Assembly: GCA_037974965.1 (NCBI GenBank)
Contig: JBBPFI010000017.1
Span: 372,001-436,000, forward strand
Source of the DNA: Dacryopinax spathularia
Lineage: Eukaryota > Basidiomycota > Dacrymycetes > Dacrymycetales > Dacrymycetaceae
Reading direction: 5' to 3'
DNA: 64,000 bases
Shown here: piece after piece, positions 21,500-33,241 of the stretch
How positions within the stretch are numbered: the stretch's first letter is position 1
How the letters are laid out: every line of letters starts with the position of its first letter
The notes under the pieces: model-generated
Told to the model about the DNA's origin: nothing
Databases searched by the model: none
What the model saw: only the letters and a program-made list of their open reading frames with translations
Made by a program: the position numbers and the translations under genes

Positions 21500-24400
21500 G
21501 CGGGGCGAGCGATATTACCTGCGAAGGATGCTGATGCTCGATAGGGTGTTGTGGTACTTGCTATGTCGACAGTTCGGTTTGCAAGGACGGAGTTGTGCGA
21601 GGGCCGAGCCCAGAAATGCGAAAGTTGGAAAGCTCGCCAGGCACGACCCCAAAGAGCCTTTATATCCAACCCCCCCAAGTCCAGCACACCCGACATACTC
21701 ATCATCGCTGACATCCCTCATCAATTGCGAGCAGCGTCGCGTGACAAGGTCGGCAGCGTCATCCCTTCCCTCCCCTCCATCCACCATCAACCGGCGAGTC
21801 CACCAGCCCAGTCCACCAGCTTACGCATACACGCAGATGCGAGAGCGCATACATTCGCCCATTCAGCTAAGCCCACCACTTCCGATCTCCAGCTCGCCAG
21901 GCGCAAGGAACTGAGACATCGCCGAGGCCTCTCGCCGCGAAGAGGCAGAGGAAGGGAAGGAGGAGAGTAGGGGTCGATGACGTATCAAGTGGCGCGGCCG
22001 TCATGAGGGCGTCATGCCGAATCCAGCACCTAACAACTTTTCCGGATGGCCGGGTGGCTCCACTCTGGGCTTTCGTTTGCTGATGCTGGCTCGATATACC
22101 TGCTCTTACGGATCGACAGGAGTAGGGGACGGCCGTTTTTGACGTCTTGCCTTGAACGGTGCCTGACGGCCCGGAGAAGCGCGTCGGAGTCGGCGGCTCG
22201 GCTCGGCCTAAAGGGGGGATAAGCTTCGGTTCCGGATCGGCCGCTTCTCCGGGCTCTCGCTGTCCTCTGCGCTTGCTCTCGTATCTTGCCTCAAAATAAT
22301 CTGTCTCAGTCAGCTGGGAGTTGTCCTCTCGCCTGCAAGTACTGGTCGGTGTTAGGCAGAACTCAGATGCCAAGCGGATCTTGCCGGTCCTTTCTCTCGA
22401 CTCTTATCGGTTCACAAGTACTTCTTCTACCGAGTCTGGAAGCGTCCAAGGGAGAAAATATTGGCCGATACGTTACCTCCGCGGGCGTACTGCATACAAC
22501 TTCTGGCTGCCGGGTTGGGTGGTGTCTCTTTGCGTCAAGGCAGGGCTGGTCTGGTCTGGTCTTCAGGGTGGGCAGGAAGGACCGATGATGCTAAAGAGGA
22601 AGTGGCAGAAGGACGGTCAACCTGTCAACCTGGGCAGCGCGCTGCCACGTGCGCTCGTGCGAGCCGACCATTCGTTTGCTCCTGGTCGGCCGAGCTCAAA
22701 AGCTCGTACGAACAAGGCAGGCGTGGGAGCTCCAACGTCGGCAAGAACTTCGACGCATAATCGTATTGCGATCACTCGCCAGTCATCGGCGCAAAGAAGT
22801 GCTGGTAGTATTCATGTCCTCTCATCGGCCGACAGCGATTCTAGAACCTCGGGAAAACAGATTTCTTCTTATGGTAATGTCGGCTGCCTGGTTTACCGGC
22901 CTACTGCCTGCTTCATTTTTGGCACTGTTCATCCATTTCTGGGACTTCAGAAGGATCCTCTTGGGTTTGGCAAGTCCACTCCAGCCACGGCAGGACGTGC
23001 TTCCTGCATGCGAAAGTATTGCTCCCTGAGGACCCATTCTGTGCCTTTGTAACCGCTGAGGATCCAAGTGCATTCCCTCGTATTTGAGACCCCCCGGTAA
23101 CTGTGCTGCATCCTACGAGTACGAAGCTGGACAGGAGGACATCCCTGGCTTAGCTTAATTCTTGTCGTCTAGACTTGAGCGTGTGACGTGCCGCAGTTCC
23201 TGCTCTGACGCCAATGGTTTCGGGCAATGTCCGGCCCTCTCGTCTCTGCTTGCCGCTCACTTGCTGTTATTTGGCCGGTATCGCTTGTGATGCGATAAGA
23301 AGTCTTGTATCGTCACCCCCGCCCTGCCAGGCTCCAATCGTCACTCAGAGTCAGAAGCGATCCTTGAAAGGCTGATGACGGCGCATTTTCCGCGAGAACC
23401 TTCTATTCCTTCGTACTGACTGAAGGGCAACGGATGTCCAATCCGTCCGAGCCATACTTCACCTGCAGTCAGCCCCTCCCGGTGGTGGCCGAACGGCACC
23501 CCAAGTGGAAAACGAAGCTTCCAGCGTGAGCGACAGAGGTAAGAGCGTGGAGTAATCTCGTAGAAATACTCACCAATGGCAAGTGCCGATACTACAAGAG
23601 AAGGACTTGTCAGAGACTACCAAAGAGGCCGCCTCCCCCTTAACCTCTTTCTGATCGCGTCAATGCCGAGGCCTGTGATACTCAGTCGATCAATCATGGC
23701 GTGATCTCTATCTCTCTGCCGGAAAAACGACCCTTTGGCCCCCTCTGACCTCACACTCCTGGCCTTCCCTTCTAGCACTGCACTGCCCACACCCGGACGA
23801 TCAGTTTAAACTCTATGGCTCTGGAGAGCATGTTGCAGGTTGCGGGACGCGCTGACTCAGCCATCACGGGCTCAAACTAGCCGTGGTCGGAAAGTGCCGC
23901 GCACCTGATGGCTTCATGGAAGTGGAGCGAGCATGACAAGGGCAGCTACGAAGAGTAAGATGGTATGATCCCTCATCATCGGAGCAGGAAATGATTGATG
24001 GTCGCCGCAGATCCAACTGCGGTTTGTTTAGCGCTGATGAGTGGCCTTCTACCGCCTCCGACCCCTATCTCTGCGAGTCGGCTTTCGGTCCATATCGCTG
24101 TTCGGCTTCAGTTGATTTTGATATGATCTTCTAGGAGCTAAAACGGTTGCGGCTGAGACTGATCAGAAAGCTACATTTCCGAGCCAGCCCTCCTAATCGC
24201 TCGAAATCGCATCCGGCTTCAGTTATTCAGTTGGTCGTGGCATGATCTTCTAAAGTCTAAAACGGTTGCGTCTTAGACTGATCAGCAAACCGTATTAGAG
24301 GAACAGAGGTGTCGCAGGCCCTATTCGTATCGTACGTGTAAACGATCGTCGCCGCAACTCTGACTGTAGTTGTTTTAGCGCCCGGGCCAAGTTCTGATGC

Positions 24401-24750
24401 GGCCACGCTTGCGGCTAGTGCGGCCGCTCAACGAACGTCGTACGCTTGGGAAACGGCTGACTGATGTTGATGAAAACTGACAAGGACAACAACAAGTATT
24501 TGGGTATGCTGTATGCTATGTACGTGATCCGGTCCGTTTGTACCACGTCGTACACTGATTAGGTTTGCCAGTTTGGTAGTTGTTGAAACTAAGGCGGCGG
24601 GAGTATTTTCTCCAGATAGATTTGAGATGTTTCAGACGAAGCGAAACGAAACGAAACGCGTCCTGCGCTTTGACACACTAGGGTATACTGGTGGGCATCA
24701 GAGGGTGCTTCATCTGATATCGGGAGGTGGAAACACGCTTACGGATCCGA
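21500..24750. other. Long gene-poor interval upstream of the sugar transporter
   Basis: About 3.2 kb without a supportable protein gene, the longest such stretch in the window. The plus-strand open frame at about 22321-23052 has no domain, no plausible splice structure and a composition like the surrounding DNA. The interval carries nested direct repeats at 24001-24382 and a (CGAAA)n run at about 24640-24659. It lies upstream of the transporter (start 21499) and downstream of the GATA gene (stop 24751). A large regulatory region or a non-coding transcript is possible. Confidence 0.4.
24001..24382. repeat. Nested imperfect direct repeats
   Basis: Two repeat types are arranged A-B-B-A. Copies of B start at 24104 and 24215 with GGCTTCAGTT and share TGATCTTCTA, CTAAAACGGTTGCG and AGACTGATCAG in the same order over about 65-75 nt. 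Copies of A start at 24001 and 24348 with GTCGCCGCA and end in GTTTTAGCGC-like sequence over about 34 nt. The copies have diverged by substitutions and small indels. No coding potential is seen. Confidence 0.65.
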
Positions 24751-25411
24751 TCAGTGCGAGGGGTCTTCACGTTTGACAAGTCCTCCGCCGCCGCCTCCGC
24801 TGTTGTCGATCCGGCTGAGGAACTCCCGCTCGGCACGGGCTTTGTCCTCCCGGCGCTGCTTGTCTTGCTCGATCAGCCTTTCCGAGCGTTTCTTTCCATT
24901 GGCCTTTCGGTGCAGGCCGCAGGCATTGCAGTACTTGCGCCCTTCGTACCAACGCCAAGCGGCCGTGTGCGTCGTCTCGCAGTCGGGGCAGGTGTAACCG
25001 GGCGCGTGCCGCTGGTTGGGTCGCATTGGAGTGTTAGGTGCACCGTATGAGGGAAACACGCTCGACATCCCTCCGGAGGACGGAGTGCTCGCGGCGTATG
25101 GTTCTGCTTCGGGATCGTTTTGCACGGTGTTGAGCCATGACCGCTGACCGCTGGTCGTGGAAGGGGGAGCGGCCGAGGGGGGATGCACCCGCCAGGCAGG
25201 TGCTTGAGACCGGATGTATGGTGCTGGCTCAATCGGAGGAGGATACGCATGAGGCGGTCGGTGTTCGCGCCTTGCCGGTGGACCGGCGGGTTCCGGAGAG
25301 AAGACTGTCAAATGTCAACTCAATCAAAGCTTGTAAGATAGGTTGCCCTAGATTCTTACACCTCCGCTCCGGCGACGGCTCACGTTTTACGACCCCGGCG
25401 GACGACGACAT
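24751..25411 (-). CDS. Small GATA-type zinc-finger protein
   Basis: A putative GATA-site DNA-binding protein of 201 aa from two exons, 25411-25360 and 25304-24751, with a 55-nt GTAAGA intron. The finger is CPDC-x16-CNAC (about residues 128-151), followed by GLHRKANGKKR and a long basic/acidic helix (RLIEQDKQRREDKARAEREF). GATA fingers normally have 17 or 18 residues in the loop; here there are 16, and the usual WRR/WRK reads WRW. The N-terminal 120 residues are Pro/Ser-rich. Two VKRE motifs that fit the SUMO consensus lie at the extreme ends (VVKREPSPE near residue 8 and LVKREDPSH at the C-terminus). Fungal GATA factors act in nitrogen, iron or light control, but nothing here assigns this one. 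Confidence 0.85.
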
Positions 25412-26555
25412 TTTGCTGGGCGCGAGAGTACAAGTGATAGCTGAGAGAGTTGCGCCGATGACGAGCCAGTTATGTTGTCCCACGCTCGCACACTACTCCC
25501 CAGCGCCTCGGGGGTCACAGCCGCGCGGGAAGTTGTCGAATTACGCATCAGACAACTTCTTGATGGATTTGATCGGTTGATGAGGTGATCGGAACTATCT
25601 GACCCTCTATCAGTGCTTCTTGCAGCGAAGCACGGGTATGAATACAACTGGAGAATCTTCGGCTCCGAGAACACTTCCGCCCTCGGCAGAATGCTGGCGG
25701 CCAGCCTACAGCCGCAAGGCAAAGAGCCGTTGCCAGTACTGCAGAAAGAAGACGCGGATGACAACCTGCATCAGAATCCAAGAGCGGGCCGAGAAATGAT
25801 GATGCCAGAGGGCCAGTTTTGGGGAGGCCTCACGTTGACCGTGTGAAGGGAAGGCGGAGCGGCCCTGTGAATCTGGCGGCTGCGACAGAGTGAATACGTG
25901 ATATTACCCCCTCGTGAAATCCGCAGCGTACTCTCAGAAAGGAAGGATGTATCAGCGTAACTAGTACTTCCAGGTCCGCATGCAAAAAGTCGCGAATAAT
26001 GTCCCAGTCAATATGTTGATGATTGCGGAAAGGCGGTGCAGGCGCTATCATGATTCGTGAGCGTTTCGGGCGTTCACTCGGCAACTCGAAAAGGGGCACA
26101 ACCCGTCACTTGGTATATCAAGGGCGAGAGTCGACGTTGCCCCGACCTTGTTCACCTATGCGCCATTGCCTAGTAGAGGCATTCGAGCCGTAAAGAGCAG
26201 CCGTAAAGAGCAACCATGGCCAAGAAAACCGTTGTGAGGCGACATGAGAAATCAGCGTGGCCTCCGCGTTGGGCAGGCGGCTGTGTCTGGCCGAACCATG
26301 GAAGAAGAGCTTAATTCTGCGCAAATATTCCTATGCAAATCTCTGAAGCGTTGGCATAACTATCAAGAAGGACAAAGTGAGCATTGAGCAATGACGCTAA
26401 TGTAATCTACAAATACTCGCCAGCGATGCATTGGGGTTATCTAGGTGTTGGGTGGATATACCGCATTGGAAGGAGCAGGCCCAGAATATGACACATAGAA
26501 AGAATAAGGAGGAGGATAAACGTGAGCATTCATACTGATATCAGGATGTCGTCAG
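25412..26555. promoter_or_regulatory. Upstream region of the GATA gene and 3' region of the Sec7 gene
   Basis: About 1.1 kb with no supportable gene. Its left part must contain the promoter of the GATA gene and its right part the 3' UTR of the Sec7-PH gene. A small open frame at about 25613-25846 shows no domain. Confidence 0.4.
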
Positions 26556-29500
26556 CTAAGGCTCAGCCTCGGCCGATGACTTTTTCTGATCCGAACTCTG
26601 GAACTCGCTCTTCCCTGGAGTGACAGGTTCGGGTACTTCCTGGATTGTGTCGACAGGAGCAGTACTGGGTTTCCTAGAACCGCCGGCCGGGGCGGTGCTA
26701 AGGTTCGATGCGCTGGCATTCGAGGGTGAAATGAGCTCGACGACGGCGGTGCTACCCTTGTTCAATGCGCGCTCCATGGCTTTCTCGCCTTGCTTCTTCA
26801 GACGAAGAGACATGGCGTTGCGCAGGCATTCTACGTAGGACGTATACTTGACAACCTCCGACAGGAGATATTGAGATTTCTTCTCCCAGTTGGCCAGCGC
26901 CTTGGCATACTGAGTCGAGCGTGGTGTATACTGGGCACGTGCATCAGAGCATATGCCATGGCTTGGATAGATCAGACTTACCAATTGGAGCATCGGCTCC
27001 TTGAGCTGCGTGTGAGCATCCAGATCGTTCTGTAATGTTTTGACATGCTTCTGGAGAGCTTCGAGTTGCGTCTCTTCATCCAAGGGGCTGGGAACGGAAG
27101 GAGCCATCGGGGCCTTCCACTCTGCAATGAGGGTCCTGTCAGCATGCGGCGTGTTGCCAATGCGCAAGCTGATGCTGGAAGACTTGATGCTGAGCGCATC
27201 CGAACGTTGCTCAACAGCGTAAGCGGAGGATCCGGGCAGAACGCGGTTCCAGCCATACTCCATATTGGATACACCGCCTTGTAGAGGTTCCTTGGAGAGC
27301 CGGGCCGCCCAGTAATTGCAGGTTGACACCCATTCGTTGACGAGATCCTCGGTGCCCGCTTGGAAGAAGTACACCGCACCATCAGATAGAGTCAACACGA
27401 AGCAATGCGGACGTTGGCGATTGTACCCCGGCGGAGGAAGCACATGAGCGAGGGAATGAGACAATGTGACATTGCCCACTTGCTGAGCATTACTCTGTGT
27501 TCGCGTAAGTACCAGCACACACCAAACACGCCGCCGGACGTACCAGCCAGTTACCGCCTCCAACTCCTGATCCGCCCCTGTTATTGCTGCCTTCGCCAAA
27601 AATGAACATACTGAGCTCCCCTTTTTGGATAACGACGAAGACGTCCTTCCAGTCTTTATTCTTAGCCCGCTTGCCTGTGCTCTCCCAGTACTGCTTCCGG
27701 CAGAGCATTCCTTCTTTCGCCCACGGGGGCCCGAGAAGGGCAAGTTCCTCATCAGAAAGCTCGCCGTCTTCTGTTGATTCTTGGCTTTGGCTGACAAGGC
27801 TCGCTGTGCTGTTGTACGCAAGATCGCGCCTTCCGGGGGCAGTGCTGAGTCCCCGAGGGACACGATGTCCATCGCTGTCTTCACCGAGTGACTCCTTGAT
27901 TATCGTATGACTGAGGTTGCTGGCAAAGCCAAGAGTCGGTGTGAAGAGCGTGGAACCACTGCCGAAGTTGGTATCGCTCGTGGCAAAGCTGGGAGCAGGA
28001 CTGAGTCGGCCATCGATAGAGCTGCTACTGCCACCCGCGCTGGAGTACGGGCTTTGGGGACCCTGGGCGCTCAGAAGCTGGTGTAAGCCGCGGATGCTGC
28101 CCCGCTTCAGGTTTCCAGGCGTACGGACGGATGGACGGCGCAAGGCATGCGGTGTGTTGGTGAGGTTTGTCGAGGAGACAGACATGTTGGCAATCGGCTG
28201 CAAGATCTGCTGCGCCTTGACGCCATTGTACATCTCCTTAAGCAAGGTTTCCATATCCGCTTCCCAGGCCTTGCCGTATCCCTGACCAGTAGCGGTCTTC
28301 GCAGAAGCAGCTAGAGCCCCGACAGCGGCATCATCCACGCTCATCTCGCTTTCGCTCTTCCTCAGTGCGGGCACACTGACACTCGCAGCGGCTATATGAC
28401 CTTGCCCATGACCGTGTTCCTTTCCCGCGGTACCAGCCATACTCAACAGGGGAGCAGTATCGCTCCGCTGCAGCTTATCTTTCCAACTTGTCAGACTGCC
28501 ACTGCGATTCCGGGGCCGTTGGACATTCACATCAGTTTCGCTGTCCTCCACCGGGCTAGGCAGCGACGGGCGAGGGATGTCCATGCTCGCACTGCCGCTT
28601 TGGGATCGCGCAGCGTGCGCACCAGCGATAGGCGGAGCGCTGCTCGCGCTTGCAGGGCTGATCGGGGTGCTTTCCCGTTGCTCAGGCCGAAGCTGTGCCC
28701 ATACCGTCTCCATCGTATTCTTCACGAACTCGCGCCGGCTCATATGGCTCGAAAGTTCCGCGATGTGCAGATCTGTGTTGAGCAGAAGCAGCGAGTAGGC
28801 AATAGCATGGACAACGCTCGCGCTCCCGTAGATGGAAGTAGGGTTGCACTGCCAGTATCTGCGCGCAAACTGATCCAAGATCCGATCGAGCTGTTGCGTT
28901 TCGGCCTTAAGATAAAGTTTCGCGCATAGACGACGGAAAGCCTGATCCAAGCGGAGGTTGGAGAAGTCGAAGAAGTCCATGTAGTGCTTGAGGGCGGCTT
29001 TGTTGATCTGCCCGACGCCGCCGAGCCATTCGGCCATCCGCTCGCGCCCAATCCAGCCCTGTTCTTCGTCCCAGCATTTGCGAGCTAGCTCCCAAGCGCG
29101 GCTTACCATTCCGTCTGCTGCGCTACTCCCACCAGAAGCATCACGCAGTGCTTCAGAAGAATGCGCGTGTGTCGGATATAGGGCCAGAGAGGGCGCAGAA
29201 GCAGATGCGCTCCGATGGTGCGGTGCATACGCACTCGGCACAGGGGAGCTGGGAGAAAGAAGGAATGCAGGACCTCCACCTGGGATCCCACCGGGAGGCA
29301 GAGGCATACTCTTCGAGGTCGCGTTCTGCTGTGGCGGATTAGGCAGAGGACGAATAGGCATTGTGCCCGACGTGCTCCCACTCCCGGCGCTATTAATGCT
29401 AGCCGTACTCGTCGCGCTCGTCGTACTAGTAGTGCTGAATGTGCTTGACGTGCTCGTCGTACTTGTGGTACTGAACGTACTCCCACTTGTTGTAGAAGGC

Positions 29501-32500
29501 GTTAACCCCCCAGCACTGCCAGTAGTCGAGGGTGCCGAAGTCGTCCGTGCAGGCATGGGGATCCTCCTACTCTTCCCAACTTCCGGGAATGCGTCTTCAC
29601 TCATCCTCCCTGCAGAAACAGAAGCAGAAGGTGGACCAGCAGTCGATCCCGTCCCAGCAGAAGAAGACATCTGCGCGCTCGTTGGTGTGCGGGAGCCTTC
29701 TTCTTCCGCCCCTGCTGCGTGAGGAGCGGCGTCGAGCGCTTCTGCGCCTGAGAGCATGGGTTTACCCCGACCGCTGTTACTGCCGTAGCTTGCGTAACTT
29801 GCATAGCTCCCTCTCTCGCCGGCAGCTTGAGGTGGCGCATCGGAGAGGCTTTCGGGACCTTCGGTAGCGGTGATGAAGCTTCCCGTCCGAGCAGTACTGG
29901 GCACACTCTCGGTCTCTCTTTCCCGATCGCGTTCTGTCGAAGAGTTGGAAGAAGAAGCGAGCGGTACCGGTCTTCTCGGTCCACTGTACCCTCCAGATCC
30001 AGAGCCAGCGGCAGAGGAAGTGTTGATGCTCAAACTCGGCAACGTATGCGTATGCGTCAACCCTTCCCTCTCCCCTCCTCTCCCACCCGCACCAGCAGAA
30101 GCAGAGCCAGCAGCGGCGGAAGCAGAGGCAGTCCCTGAAGTACTGAGGGAAGTAGCGGGCTTGAGAGGACTAACGCTCAGCCCGCTACTCGTTTCCCGGA
30201 GGAACGTCTGCCAATCCAAGTCCGAGACGGACATGCTCCTCCGTCTTCCGTCACTTCTCGCTAAAGTGTTGTCCTTAGGTGGTCGGGGGCGAGGGGTTGT
30301 CCCCACTCCTGAGCCTACGGGAGCAGTGGAGCTTGATGAGGCAGGACCAGAGGAGGAGAACGGGTTGTTGGACGACAAGGGATAGGAGCTGGCAGAAGCC
30401 GTCAGCCCGCCCCCTCCCGCACCACCAGCAGCCCGCTCCCCACTCCTCCTCCCCAGCCCAGCAAAGCTCGGCAGCCCAAACCGCTCCACGCTCCTTTCCG
30501 ACGACGTGCTCGGCCTGCCCGCCTGAGCAGGTGCGAGGGTGCTTGTACCGGTGCCGGAGGGTGATGTACTCAGGGCGGTAGAGGCGGAGGCGGAGGCGCT
30601 GGAGGTGCTGGGCCGGCCTTGGGCTTGCTGGATCGAGCTGGCGGAAGGACGACGTTTGCCCAGGCCGAGGGGGAGGGTGATGCTGCCGCTGGAGGTACTT
30701 GGTCTTCGGGGGGTGCCGTTCCCTCCGTTCCCCCCTCCTCCGGCAGCACCACCGCTGGAGCTTCCGTTGTTGCTAGCAGTAGCAGGCGGGGCCTGGTAGG
30801 ACGACGGCGCCGTACTGCTCTGCTTCCCAGGGCTTGTCCCCAGTACCGCCTCTTGCGAAGAAAGACTCTGCCCTCCTTGCTGCGATGAGAGATTCTGCTG
30901 TGCCTGCGACTGCTCCCTCTGAGCGGCCAAAACCTCCTCCCTCAACCTCTGCGCCTGACTCATCCGCGCCGGCGAGCTATACTTTTCCGGTATAGCCGGA
31001 ACGGGCGGTGGCTGCTGCCCATTCTGGGCTCCTGAGGAAGGGTTTGACTGAGGGTGGGAGGAGGTGTTGGGGTTTGAGGAGGAGGTAGGGTGGGAGGAGG
31101 ACGAGGTGTTGCTGGTGGTACCGCGCCGACCCGTGCCCATGAGCTTTCCCCAGAAGCCCGCGGTGCGGGCTCGCATTGTCGCCGCGGCTGTTTTTGAGCT
31201 CTGTGAGGGTGTCAGTACCCACCCAGACACGGCTATGAAGAACGATAGGAAGAGTATGACGAAGGAGACAGAAGAGCGCCGCCAAACAGCCCAAATAAAG
31301 CGCATATATGCAGCTTAAAACAAGCAGATAGGGCAGACGTACCTTCGTACTCCCCTCCCTAGCGGACCACTCCCTGTCCACCTCTCCCTCCCTCTCCGTC
31401 TCCCTCGTCCGGCCCTCAGCAGTAGTCAGATACCCATCTCCCCCACCACCCCCAAACGCCCTCGAGCTCTTCCTCTCCACTCTTCCTTCGCGGTCCGTCG
31501 CGCTCCCCCTCTCTCCTCGTCCATGTTCTCGGAACGGCAAACCAGCACTCTTCAACCCCCCTAACCGGCCTACATTCGCTTCGCTCGTACTGACCGTCAG
31601 CCCCCCGGTTCCCGCACGGGTCGTGGCGCTCCTCGGCCTTCCACCGCCCGTTTGACCGAGCGGAGGAGCCGAAGCGGATGTTGGCGGGTTCGCTATTCCC
31701 GAAGGACCTGATTGCGAAGGTACGGCCGTCGAGGGGACGGGAGCGAGGATAGCGCTCGACGCTACTGGAGAAGTAGAAGCAGGCGCCGTACTGGACGTCG
31801 GAAGCTCTCCCGCTGAGTCTCCTGCTCCTGCCGCGCCGTTCGAGGAGGACGTCTCCCCGCCGCCGCTCGCACGCTCACGGGCTTTACGTAGGAGAGTTTG
31901 GAGGTCGGGGCTGCTGGCTGTGCCTTGCGTGCGGAATATGCTTCGTCTTCGGGTGTCTTTCTCTGTTTGTTTCTCTTTCTCCTTTTCTTTCTCTGTCTCG
32001 TCCAGGTCGCGTTCTCTTTCTAGGCGGTGTGGGGAGTTGAGGTCGGAGAGGTCGTCCCCCTCTTGTACTGCGTAGTTAGAGGACGGCATTTGGGCGGTCT
32101 TGCGCGTTTGAGGTGTAGGAGGGACGATCGTCGGCGTCGCAGGAACCGCCGAAGCAGAACGCATGTTGTTTCCTCCCACGTCTCCAGCTGACGATGTAGA
32201 CGTAGAGGCAGCAGCGGCTGTAGGCGCAGTCCCTCTCCTCTCAGGTGTCCTTGCCCCCACTCTCCCACTCTCCCCAGTCCTGTCCCGAGAGCGAGACCGA
32301 TCCGAGCTCCCCCGGCCAACGTTCTCAAACGAGATATCCAGCGTCCAGCCCTCTTCCTCCACGTCTAACAGCCCGCTCCCGCTCCCACTTATCTCTCCTG
32401 CTCCTCTTCCCTGTCCTGACCGAGCGAGCTCGGAGTCCAGTAAGTCAGGCAAGGAGGAATCACTCGAGTCGGGCAATCGACCCAGAGAGTCTTCGGACGA

Positions 32501-33241
32501 AAGAGCGCGGACGAGCGTCTGGTCCGAGTGGAGGAGCCGCTCGAACGACGCTGGGTCTGCTTTCCCTCCTCCTCCTGCTCCTGTCCTTGCGGCTCGGGCG
32601 GAGGTCGGCGAGTGGTTGGGAACTGTAGAGGCAGAGGCAGACGCGGAGCGGAGCGACCTTTGGGAGGCTGAGTGCTGGGATTGCTGGGAGTTGTGTGACT
32701 GGTGCGAGTGATGGGATCGAGCAGAGAGGGAGGAATGTGCGCTCAACGCCGGCGATGGTCGTCTGAACGGCAGGTATAGGCTACTCCCGCTCCCGAACCC
32801 ACTCCCACTCCCACTCCCGGTTCCGCCAAGTATAGGTACAGACGGCCTCGGAGCGTGCAACGATGTCGACTGCCTGCCCGCGCTCTGAGCGGAGGTTGGC
32901 GAGGTTGAGGAGGTTGATAGGGAGATTGAGGATGAGGGAGGTGAGACGGCGACGGACAGGGAAAGAGAGTGCGCGGCACTGGCACTGGCACTGGCACGCG
33001 TTTGCTGCCGTTGAGCGTGTCGGTCGGCCAGCGTTGCTTTGGTATGCCGGGTAAGCGGTGTGTCGGCAGCAGCAGGGCGAAGGCGAGGCGGGTGCGGCGG
33101 TGCAGTGATGATGATGCTGAATGCGGGGGTGGGTGTGAGGTGTGAGGTGTGAGATGAGGATGATCGACTGCGCAGGTCGACGGTATGAGGTAGGTGAGAG
33201 GTGAAGATGTGGGGAGTTGTGTGTGACTGTTCGAAGTGCAA
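26556..33241 (-). CDS. Very large Sec7-PH Arf guanine-nucleotide exchange factor
   Basis: Predicted GEF for Arf GTPases at a membrane, with the Sec7-then-PH layout of yeast Syt1 and animal EFA6/PSD. Exons: about 33241-31343, 31200-27544, 27494-26982 and 26930-26556, giving at least 2,140 aa. The Sec7 domain lies at about 29110-28670: LRLDQAFRRL, then ETQQLDRILDQFARRYWQC, CNPTSIY and LLLLNTDLHI. The Glu of AETQQ fits the catalytic glutamic finger (usually GEAQ). The PH domain (about 27735-27300) is split by an intron: EGMLCRKQYWES, WKDVFVVIQKGELSMF, then HCFVLTLSDGAVYFFQAGT and EWVSTCNYWAA. A C-terminal coiled coil follows. The N-terminal 1,300 aa are Ser/Thr/Gly-rich disorder. The 5' end is unresolved: the open frame has no ATG upstream of about 32163, so a start exon further upstream is missing from this model. 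Confidence 0.85.

Noticed and set aside
22321-23052. 243-codon plus-strand open frame
   Set aside because: No domain, random-looking composition, overlapping open frames in other phases, and no start context or splice pattern.
29988-30800. Plus-strand open frames opposite the Sec7-PH gene
   Set aside because: They mirror the Ser/Ala/Gly-rich coding strand. The minus-strand frame is continuous and carries the domains.
33129-33160. TGTGAGG repeat as a possible telomere-like array
   Set aside because: Only three or four short imperfect copies inside coding sequence (His/Thr-rich on the minus strand). Not telomeric.
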